Position numbers and translations under genes: made by a program. Under the pieces are notes generated by a model. The model was not told the origin of the DNA, made no database searches, and saw nothing but the letters and a program-made list of their open reading frames with translations. Shown here in pieces: positions 39,301 to 51,300 of a DNA stretch of 64,000 nt. Source of the DNA: Nematopogon swammerdamellus (Eukaryota; Arthropoda; Insecta; Lepidoptera; Adelidae); contig OX336344.1 in NCBI GenBank assembly GCA_946902875.1, positions 20,481,791 to 20,545,790 of the forward strand, written 5' to 3'. How positions within the stretch are numbered: position 1 is the stretch's first letter; each line of letters starts with the position of its first letter.

Positions 39301-42300
39301 TAATAGAAGTAGTGATATGAACGTCCCGATAACTATTTATTTATTATAAATGATAAAAGAAACATACGGCTATTTAAATAATTTTAATCTAGTCATTCAC
39401 AAACATTTAAACAATTTATAAATTAAAATTATTAAATAAACTATAACTACCTATCAAATAAAATTCCAGGATGGCGGTCGCGTTGCCCCTTTGTATCACC
39501 AGACTAACTCGTTGCCGGAGATACGAGAGGCAACACGGGTTTCCAGTTGCGGTGTTTCTATTTAAATTAGACATTTTAATTAATACAAATGGCCGTCGTG
39601 TTGTTTGGAGAGACCCTGTCTATTCCGGTGTGCTTGAAGTGATTGTGATTGCTTTTGTGTAAGAGGTTATTGAATCAAATATACAAACTGCAATCAGAAA
39701 AAATTGTCTCTACCCTTAGTGTCAAGGGATAACTTTTTTCAAACATCTCAGTGTGTAATTCTACAAGTAAATGAATTTAAAAAATCCAATAGTGACATTA
39801 GGCGACTTCTAATGTCGTACTACAAGCTGGACAGCGCACATCGCAAATCAGCTGGTATGGTGTCCCGGCGAGCACGCGAGGTGTGTGGTGGATTTGACTG
39901 TTTTGAGTACCTCTGGTCGCTCGGCACAGCAACCCATACTGGTTTTCATGAAAAAAAACATTAGTTCCGTGAACGCTCTCTACTTGCTATCGGCGTCAAA
40001 ATAGCAACAATGAAATCGGCACATTAGTGCATACGTTATTTAAAGCTAGTCCAGCGTACTAGTATAATAGAGGTCAGTGGGCGATCCTGATTGAACACGA
40101 GCAAATAGATAATTGACCCCGGGACTGCATACTCTTTTGTAGTACTTATACAAGTTGTGAAATGACATATCCAGAATTCTGCCTCTTTTAATACACGACA
40201 TATCGACAGTGGTATTAAACCAAATTGTTATGTAAATATACATGCAAATTGCAAATATACTTAAAAACAAAAGACAAACAAAAATTTTAAATTTCCAACG
40301 TGGTTGGAGGTATCCGTAAGGTCCAATACACAATAATTATTGATTAAAAAAAATTTACAGTTTACTTCACTGTAAATTTTGTGTTGAAAGAGCAAGATTT
40401 CAGAGTGTGTCTCCCGCAGACATGCTGCACTAGCGAAATAGCAATATTTTAGTTTCTAAGTAATAAAGTAAGAAATACAATTTGTAGGTGAAATGGCAAG
40501 TGTTTCATAGGCAAGAGAAAGATTGAACACGGTACAATTTCACCAATTTACCAGCTTGTTATTTAGTCATGTGATAACACGTTAGGTATATGGCTGTCTC
40601 TGTTCGTCACGCGCACTCCCCATCAACGCAAGAGGGACAGCTGCACGCTATCAGCTAATATACCTACGTATAAATTATGTCAAAATTATCTTTCGGGGCT
40701 TATGTTTTCCCGACACCTAAACCTTGTCCTAGTCAATAAAATGTGCTTTCAGTGCAGAATAAAATTGTAATGGACTTTCAAGATAGAATCTCAAAAAATA
40801 TAAGGGTGAAATTTGAATTCAGCCATGTTCAATCCAATCTATGTATAGAAACTATAAATACCTTGGTACCTACGTTAGTAAATTTAACTACTCGCCTTCC
40901 TCAAATATCTCCACTGCTTCATTAGTACCCCCAAGAACGTTTTCAGTAGCGACGACGGCTATCGGTGAAATGATGTAACTAGGCCATAAGATTAGCATGC
41001 TGTGCATGGTCTTGTCTCCCCCCACCCCCCTCCCCCCCATAGGTTTCATTTGAGACAAAATATTACTTAAAATATCTTTATACCTGGGTGTCTTCAAGCG
41101 CCGTATTAACGGGCTAGACCGCCTAGCAACAGTCCGAAAATCTGCTGGCATGGCACCTCGATGAGCGTGGTTTCGCGAGGAGAGGTGATTTTGGCTCTGT
41201 CGACTGCACCTGGTCTCTCGGCACAGCCAACCATGCTGGTTTACATAAAAAAAAACATAGTCAAATACATCTAATCCCTAAGTGTGTTCTATCGCTTATT
41301 CCATGGGGAATTCTCGGAGGAGCCGTTTAACGCGATCCCGCCGTCCCCTTTCCACCTCCGCACAACGCGCACTGGGCAGGGATGGCATCCCTATACGCTG
41401 GACTTACCGCGGATGCGTACCAATCAGTTCTGCAGATTTTTCCTCTACAGAACTGGTAAACTCTGGAACGCTCTCCCTGCCTACATATTTCTCCCCAAAT
41501 ATAGTCTCGGGTCCTCCGATAAAGAGGCGTGAATAGGCACCTGTCCGGTCGACATGGCATTCGCAACCCCCGCATACGACCGAATGTCCATGGGCGTTAT
41601 TAGACACCTTATGGGTCTGTCTGGCTGTCTATCTGTATACTTACCTATTTGTCAGTCTGCGTTGCTCAGTGGTGCGATCGGTCGACTGTCGTTCGTGATC
41701 TTAAGCACACCTGTACGCGGTCAGAACTTGGGTGGTGACCGTTCGACCGTAGGAAGGCTGACCGTGGTTCGGATTCCACGTACAACTGTAGGTCTCTTCC
41801 CTTCTTACCCTTGGTGGCAGGGTTTGACCCACCCAGATTGGTAACACCGCGCTGAATGAAAGGTCGGTTGAAGCCGCTATAAAATACGAGTATTTAGTGT
41901 TTTCCGTCCAGTTCAGTTCAATAAACGCATGAGGATAACGCAATATGAAACACTGTAAATAAAGACACAAGAATTTGAGCTTTCTTACGATTTTGCATGT
42001 ATCCACTTATGTACTTAGCATAGACTGAATCTAAAAACATGAAAATTACTCAAGATAAATTATTACTAAGTTACCACGAAACACTCAAACAACGAATGGT
42101 ATTTCTCCAAGACACTGACCAGCGAACGAAACCTTGCTTTGAAAATACGCCGAGTGCCACCAGGAAGTTATGATGCGTGGGAAATATGCGCATATTTCCC
42201 ACGCATCATAACTTCCTGGTGGCACACGTTGATTATACTTACATCTCTATTAGCCAGCGTATGTTCATTCATGTGGTATAGTGCCACCAGGAAGTTATGA

Positions 42301-45300
42301 TGCGTGGGAAATATGTGCAACTGTCTGCATTCCTAAAAAGGGATGTGAACTTTCGGTCGAAAGTTTGTCGATAAATTGTATGTGTGAATAACCTAAATTA
42401 TCGAAAAACTTTCGATCGAAAGTTCACGTCCCTTCTTAGGAATGCAGACAGTTGCACATATTTTCCACGCATCATAACTTCCTGGTGGCACTATACCACA
42501 TGAATGAACATACGCTGGCTAATCTGTTAGAGATGTCAGTACAACATTATTGTAAATAAAGGAGTTGTACCATTTAGTTAGTTATATAAAAAAGCCCCTG
42601 ATTGATAGCATATGCATACTTAACTCGTAAGCATAACATAAAATGCCGCGAAAGCAGACGCGGATGAAAGCTAGTTATGTTTGTAAAGATAATAATGTGA
42701 TCTTTATTACGCAGAGAGGCGAACCGTCGTTGGAGCATGGCGCTGTCAAGCATGGGACACTCGCAGGCGTCGGCGCAGAGTCTGCAGTCCATCGCGTGCG
42801 GAGACACCGAGCGGAAGATCTCCTTCGTGCTTCACGAGCCGGAGAATGTCAGTGGCGGCAGTAGCAATGCTACGGTCTGTTGTAGTTTAAGCAAGCATGG
42901 GACACTCGCAGGCGTCGGCGCAGAGTCTGCAGTCCATCGCGTGCGGAGACACCGAGCGGAAGATCTCCTTCGTGCTTCACGAGCCGGAGAATGTCAGTGG
43001 CGGCAGTAGCAATGCTACGGTCTGTTGTAGTTTAAGCAAGCATGGGACACTCGCAGGCGTCGGTGCAGAGTCTGCAGTCCATCGCGTGCGGAGACACCGA
43101 GCGGAAGATCTCCTTCGTGCTTCACGAGCCGGAGAATGTCAGTGGCGGCAGTAGCAATGCTACGGTCTGTTGTAGTTTAAGCAAGCATGGGACACTCGCA
43201 GGCGTCGGTGCAGAGTCTGCAGTCCATCACGTGCGGAGACACCGAGCGGATGATCTCCTTCGTGCTTCACGAGCCGGAGAATGTCAGTGGCGGCAGTAGC
43301 AATGCTACGGTCTGTTGTAGTTTAAGCAAGCATGGGACACTCGCAGGCGTCGGCGCAGAGTCTGCAGTCCATCGCGTGCGGAGACACCGAGCGGAAGATC
43401 TCCTTCGTGCTTCACGAGCGGGAGAATGTCAGTGGCGGCAGTAGCAATGCTACGGTCTGTTGTAGTTTAAGCAAGCATGGGACAATCGCAGGCGTTGAAG
43501 CAGAGTCTGCAGTCCATTGCGCGAGAAGACACCGAGCGAAATATCTCTTTCGTGCTTCACGAGCCGGAGAATGTCAGTGGCGGCAGTAGCAATGCTACAG
43601 TCTGTTGTAGTTTAAGCAAGCATGGGACAATCGCAGGCGTCGGAGCAGAGTCTGTACTACATCGCGTGCGGAGACCAAGCGGAAGATGTCTTTCGTGTTT
43701 CACGAGCTGGAGACCAGTATCAGCGCTACGATCTGTTGTAGTTTAAGCAAGCATGGGCCTCTCGTAGGCATCGGCGCAGAGTCTACTTTCCATTGCGTGC
43801 GGGGACCAAGCGGAAGGTGTCTTTCGAGTTTCACGAGCCGGAGAAAGTCTGTGACACCAGTAGTAATGTTACGGTCTTTTGTAGTTTAAGCAAGCATGGG
43901 CCACTCGCAGTCATCGGCGCAGAGTCTGTACTACATCGCGTGCGGACACCAAGCGGAAGATCTCTTTTGTGTTTTACGAGCTGGAGAAAGCTACTGGTGC
44001 CAGTAGCAATGCTACGGTCTGTTGTAGTTTAAGCAAGGAGAGAGCTTCTATTAGTTCTAGAAGAATATAATATATTGATTGAGTTTCCCTAGTTCCTTTT
44101 ATACGGTACAGTATGGCTCTTTACACCTGATTCACTTAATTAATAAGTCTTTGTAGTCAGAACTCTCAGTAAAATTGTTAATCTTGCTCTCAAGCTGTGT
44201 TTTAGATAGACTATGGGCGGTGTTATTATGTGGCTAGTCACTAAGTACTTGTAAAAATATGTTTAAAAAATACCCTGCGAAGTTTCTTGCCGGTTCTTCT
44301 TCGTGGGTGTAATCGAACCGGATAGAACAAATTGTGACAAGTTCGAGAGCAGTCTAACTGCCATATGAATGATCAATAAACAATACAATACAATACAATA
44401 TGAGTCCAGGGCAAATCCCCTGACCAGCCAATATCACCCCAGAGAATGTGCCTGAGACTTCTCTTTACCCTCTCTCTCAACACAGGCTTCTTCACGGCCA
44501 TCCATCATCCAGTACGATGGTTCAAACCCAATGTGTACCTTTTGCATTGAACGACCAAAGGGAAGCACCGATATGGCTCCTAGATCACTAAGCTGTAATG
44601 GTGATCACATCACGGATGTACGTAGTAGGAGAAGTCAACTATATACCAAACGGTTTTGGAATCAAGATCCATGGGACAATTCGTCATAGTTCAAATAGAT
44701 CATTGCATTCCTCCATAGATCATTGCATACTCGTATACCTATGTGTACACTTTCGATCACCTTACTTCATCCAGATTTTTATCACCAGCCGTGTGCCAAC
44801 TTGATGGAGCACGCCCGTGTCCAGCTGGCCGAGCCCCCGTTCCCCCCCGTCGCGCCTGAAGACAAGAAATCTCGACTCAGCTCGAGGAACAAGGCGTGCC
44901 TTCATCGGCGAGGAACCACGCAGACTACAGCAGCTTACGGATCCTTTAAGAGACGTTCGATTAAGCTGAGACAGAAGGACACCAGGGATGTCGATGAGTG
45001 TGAGTCACCAGAGAATAACCCTGTTTTGAAGCGAAGTTTCTATGCGGTCGCTGCCAGCTCGGTCGCTCGGGAGTAAAATGAGAAAACTTTTGACTGTCGC
45101 CGTTACCTTTTCCGAATACTAACCGGTACTGCCGGATAGATAAGCGGTAATTCGTTCAGTCATTTATAGGTCGCGATGGCCCTTGGAGTTTAGAAGTCGT
45201 CTTCTTCATAGAACAAGACGTGTCGCGCATGTGGAAATGACTTTCGAATCCCGAGTTCTACGTTTTTTTTTCTCTCTGTTTAATTTTTTTTTTTACTATG

Positions 45301-48300
45301 AAATCATTTCTCTGAAGAATAGGCCAAATACGAGTATCAGTAAAAATAATATATAAGCATACATTTATGAGGAGTGTCATTAAGGATTGACTTCACCAGT
45401 CGTTCAACTTCTCTCAAAAATTTGCTAAATGTCTCAATCCGATTTTAGATGGCAAGGGGCCAAAAAATTTTTTTTTTCTTTTTTTTTAATACATATATTC
45501 TTCACATAACTTTTAATATAAAATATTATAACTATATAGGTACATACTTCCACCGGAAAATTACTTTCACCTAAAAATTACTAGAAGCTTCACTCTGTCG
45601 GACATCCCCCGACACCACCCGGTTTTTTTATTCATCTAACCTGGTATGCGTGGCTGAGTCAGAGGGGTTAAAGCACATGCTCTGTTCAGCCAATATGACC
45701 TACGAGAAGGTGCCACATGGAGACATCCTTTTAAATTGCTCGTGGAACACCGCCGAGGCTGCTATGCGGCCATCCAGGCCATCCAGTGCATGTGCCTAAG
45801 AGTTGTGCGTTCTCTTCGACAGTCCTGACACGTCGCTCGGAATCGATGCAGAGTCGCCGTAAGGTGTCATCTCTCTCCGACCGGAGTGACACTTCTGAGC
45901 AAGCAGTTTACGTCGTCTGCGGTACAGGCGGAGGTGAGCCAGTCAACATGATAGCATGAATGATACAGAAGCGTGCTCCGTTCTCCATCTTCCGTTGCGG
46001 AGGTCTACCCTGGCGGTCTATTGGCCTTATTTCTATATCAAATCCAACGTCTGCCATCAACGTGCACACAATTTACATAAAACAGTACATGAAAACAAAA
46101 ACAAAGACAAAAGGTTATATACCAGCGGTTCTCAAACTTTTTTGGTGACGGAACCCTTTTAGAAAGCGAATTATTTGACGGAGCCCTAAGATAAACAAAA
46201 ATAAGTTTTTTGCATTCTGTATTAACAATGATATTACAATGTAACAGTTAAGTACTGTACAAAGAAAAATATACTGATAGCACAACTGTGATAGATAAAA
46301 CATAAATATGGCAATAAATAGAAAAAACATACTTATTATAAATTGTTAATGTATTAATAGTGAGGATTTAAGATTAATGTTTAAGATTAGTGTGTGTATG
46401 CAACTGTCAAAATGTGAAAAATGTATAAAATGTACTCTAAACCTGACGGTGTTAATAGAGAGAATAAATAAATAAATAAATATCTAATGGATCTAGCTGA
46501 ATCGAGCCAGAGAGGAGAGGTGTATTTTTTATTTTCTCGTATTCTCGCGGAGCCCCCACAGAGGCTCCGTGGAGCCCTAGGGCTCCGCGGAGCACACTTT
46601 GAGTATGGCTGTGATATACTATAAGTGATTTTGTACAGTCAATCCTTATGTGATGGTGAAAAGGAGTACGTAAACGGGAAACATAGTATCCATTTTTATA
46701 AAATTAATATTACTATTCCAACTATTTAACTTCTTGGAATAAACATCCTATAACCATCCTTAGGTGTGCCGTGTGCCTAAATAATTCATTGAAACTTCTA
46801 AATGAATTCATTTAGTATTACTCGATCGACCATCCCCTCTCCCGCTATCTCCGAAACTACTGGGTCTAAAATAAAAATAAAATATGGGATATAACTTACT
46901 ATATAATACTCTTATAGTTTGCGGGAGAACTTAAACGCAAATCCTAAGTCTTCACTAAACTAAAGTTCTCACGTAAAACGGAATGTTACGGAACCCTCTC
47001 CACGCTAGTTCGACTCGCACTTGACTTTCAACTTTTTTATGTGAAAAGGGGAGCCCACGAAAAACTGCTTCGCTATCTAGTGAATCAGCTGAGTTAACCT
47101 TTAAGGTTGAGCAGTTTTTATTGATTTGTTTTGTAAATGTGTGACGAATAGATAAATTTTCTTTCTTCTTTCTATCCTTCTTTCAATTTCTCCTGATCCG
47201 TCTGCGTCAGTGAGACAGAGCTAGCGGCTACCGCTATTTTTGTCGTTATCGCTAATAGGACATAAATAGGCGCGCTGACTCCCCGAAAATGTCTAGGACC
47301 AGTGGCAGCGGGCGAGGCGGTGGACAGCGGAGGCGAAGAGAGTCCTGGTGTGCTGTCCGATGACCACGACCACCCGCCAGACAGTCCCGACAGCAACAGC
47401 ACCGACCCGCCTGACCATGCCAAGGGCATGCCTTGGCTTAAGGTGAGCTTCTTTCTTTATTTATGTGTAGCCTGGATTTTTAGAGAACCTGTTATCAAGA
47501 CTGTTCTTTTTTAATTAAAAGAGGGACATGTGGCGTCGAGGCTTCCATAAGTTGCCTAACGACGCCCATGAATATTCGGTCGTATACGGGAGTTGCGGTA
47601 TCGGTCTGTCAGGTGCCTATTCACGCCCCACTTGAAGTATCCTAGACTGTTCTTGGTGGGAAATATTTGGGCAGGAAGAGCGCGTTCCGAGAGTTTACCG
47701 GTTTTATATAGAGAAAAGATCTGCAGAACGATTGGTACGCATCCGCGGTAAGTCCAACGTGTATGGATGCAATCTCTGCCCAGTACTCGTGGTGCGGAGG
47801 TGGAAAGCGGACGAAGGGATCACGTTAAACAGCTCCTCCGAGTACTCCCCATGGAATAAGCGATAGATAGTTGCAGTGGTTCTAGATCGCGGGATACTTC
47901 GGGGCCCTGACTTCTGTGTCCAACGATCAGTCGAATGAAGACAGTCAGGGAGCCAAATATCACCTCTCCTCGCGAAACATCGCTTAGCGAGGCGCTATGC
48001 CAGCTATGAGGCGGACTAAAAGGTCTTCGGACAATTTGTTGACGCCTTTTGGAGACATCCAGGCTGCTACTGTGGAAACGCGATAACCGGAAGACCGTTT
48101 TATTATCGCGCTAAGACACAGGAACGATTCTGAGAAGCGATTCGGTGTGACGGATATGAATGAGGGGAGACGAGATGAGATAAATCAGCATTGGCGGCTA
48201 TGCCGAGGAACTAATGATGCTATCCAACCAACCAAGGCGTCCCTCCTCGCTAGAGGAAGGTCTCCAGTCTGTCTTGAATACCTCCTTGTTTGTTGCACCC

Positions 48301-51300
48301 TTTTTGAACCAAAATCTTTTTGCTTTCGCTACCAAGGCACCTTGCTGAGCGTGTTTTCGTTAGCAGTGGTTCGCTAGCAGAAATTGAATTGTATTGTACC
48401 GTCACCGGGTCTACATGGTACTATCCCGTATGATAGCTCGTTACTGCGAAGTTCGCTACCAAAGTGATAATAATTATGTCTCGGCGTGTGCAGGTGATGG
48501 TGAAGTTCCTCAACTCCTTCAACTACGTCTGCTGCCACCAGAACTTCTGCCACCCTTACTGCTTCAGGAGGAACATGCGGGCGAGCGCGCGACTCATCAA
48601 GTCTGTGCAGAAGGTAATTCTCTGGGCGTATTGGAATTACCACAGAGCAGCGATCGGTGGGTCCCTCGATCGCCGAAGCGATATCTTGCTCTGTGGAAAT
48701 TACTAATATATTGAATGAAAAGGTATTGGTGACTAATTTGAATGGAATTGTATTTACCTTCATTCAATTTCTCGCCGTAGATCTACGGCGAGAAATTCGG
48801 CCCCGAGCTGGCGTCCGAGGTGGAGGGCGACCGCGGCGGGGGGAAGCGCGCGGGGGCGGGGCGACGCGGGCGCAAGGTGTCCGAGCACAGCACCGACAGG
48901 TCCGAGCGGAAGGATAGTTACGTACACAGGGACAAGTGAGCCACACCACACACACACAGAGCACCGCATGCCACTCCAGCTGCCTGTGCTCGCTGGCCTC
49001 ATCGTCACCTTCTTCATTCCATCTTTAATCTATGTAATCTCGACATGGCCGGCTGGATCATCTGCTGCCCTCGTTGTTCGGAGTCGGTGCACTCCAAGAG
49101 GAAGGGAGGGGGGGAGGGGGCTCAGAATGCCTTCATGGGTCCTTCCAAGGGGGGGGGGGGGGGGGGGGGCTGGACCGCATTCAATGCGCGTCATCGGGGC
49201 CAAATTGGTGGTATCCCGCCAGCGGGCCTCTCTGCGTGCAACGACTCTCAAATGATTGTTCCATCATGAAGTCGTGCATGACACAGTGCGGGTTTTATGG
49301 CCGCCAGGCTGGTGCGCTCGGGTCAGTGTTGTGTGAATATTGCCCTCGTTGTTCGGTAGAGACCAATAATTCCTACTCACCCGAGTACATTGCGGATGAT
49401 CCGGACGCCTTGAGCCACGGTATTCAACGGTGATGCGTTACACGCGCAGTGGTACCACCGTAACCCCACGCATGCGTGGCCTGAAGCCCTCTCTTGAGTT
49501 CACTTCGCGCCCCTTCGCACTTGTCACTATTTCTCTGTCCCACAAACTATCTATTGCGCGCCCGCGCGCGTCGTGATTTTCGAGATCTATCAATATTACG
49601 GCTGCCAAGACTCACAAGTGCACACAAAAAAAAAAATAACAATGGCGGCGTCAAAGCAGAGCGTGGCTGCCTCGCGAAATCGATACGGACAAGTAGGGAA
49701 ACTGATGTTTTACTCGTATTTCAACACTCGTGGTGTCAACGCGCGCAAAGCTGTTAGCGCGAATATCAACGCCGACCGCAAGATGTGGGCGACAAACAAA
49801 TATGCCCCCCGATTCTCTGCACCACCTCCCTTTTAGAAGGCTATCCGGAAGGAAATCAGGACAGAAGGGAGGCCTGACCCCATTCAGCTTAACGTCTTTA
49901 AGGGGAGGTGATAGCAGAGATTCGGGGGGCATATTTGCTTGTAGCCCCCACCTTGTGGTCGGCGTTGATATTTGCGCTAACAATTTTTAGTGGCCATCGG
50001 GTTCTTAAATTATCGGAGATGATACACAAATTATTCAAATAATAATTTATAATATAAATAATTTCCGCCCAATTACAGTCTCGGGTCCTCAAGAGTCGTG
50101 TGAATAGACGCCCCTCAGGCCGGCATGGCAATCGCAACCCCCGCATACGATCGAATGTCCATGGGCGTCGTTAGACACCTTATGGGTGGCCAGAGGCCAC
50201 ATGTCGCGTTTTCAATAAAAAAAATATAATCGTGGCTGGCTACGAAACCCTAAAAAATGGCTTGTACGGTGAACCAAAACCTGTAGATCCTTTTCGTACT
50301 AACTAGCTCACTGCAAGTTTCAGTAAATACTACACACAACAAGATTTTACAGGTGTGGCTATGTATATTAGAAAATTACTTCAGATGGTCGGACTTTGGA
50401 TGGGTGACCGTCCAACCTACGTGGGCATGATAAAAACTTGATTTATAATTTCAACCATCGTGGTAGATGCAGTTACTGCCAGATTTGGGACACATGCTGT
50501 CCATTATTCTGATTGAAGTATGTGTGTCCTTTTTTTAGCGTTTAAAACATTTTGATAATTTTATTCGAAAATGATATGTGAATCGTAGTAACTGTATGCG
50601 CTAAAACTATTAATTCTAACCATAATATTTTATTTTACACTTTCAAACATCCCTTCATTCTCAACGCTAAGCTTTTTCTATACACCAAACTTTCTGCAAG
50701 CAGCAAGCAATATGCAAAGCCAAGATATTTAATGTCGCATGCCATGCACTGTATTATAAGATTTTAACCATCTTCAATATCATTAGGAAAACGTGGAGTA
50801 TGCTTAATCAAAGTTATATGTGCGAGCTGCACTTAACTGCACCATTATTTTTTCAGAAAATTAGCTCATAAAAAATTTGTTATCCTTTTGTTATCCACGT
50901 TGAAGGTATTTGTTGGCAATACGTTCCTTGCGAATTTGCAATTAACGCAATCTCGAAATAATGCTGACAAATTTCCGGTACTGCGTCGAAACATTGTCTA
51001 ACTAAGAAATGTTGGCCCTACTGTTCATCCTTTGTGTGTGAAGCATACTTTAATTTCACTCTCATTATTTTTTACTGTTGTTTCCCTCATTATTGCATAC
51101 TCTCATTTCGCCCTTATTATAATCTCGGAAGTTTCTGGCCCATTTTCTAGGACCCCTTAATTAAAAATTGCGTACATTGATTTCAACCTCGTTAATATAC
51201 AGGGTGTAAAAACGGCGAGTACATTAAATTTAGGAAATGATTATTGGGATCAAGAGTAACAAAAAAGTCAAATAACTTTTTTCTGAATTCCCTTTAAATA

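Noticed and set aside
42737..44032. Overlapping 67-90 aa ORFs such as MGHSQASAQSLQSIACGDTE seen as a gene family
   Set aside because: They are frame-shifted copies of an unc80 exon fragment without own promoters or acceptors.
48760..49017. Arg/Pro-rich minus-strand ORFs opposite exon 33
   Set aside because: Shadows of GC-rich exon 33 and its flank.
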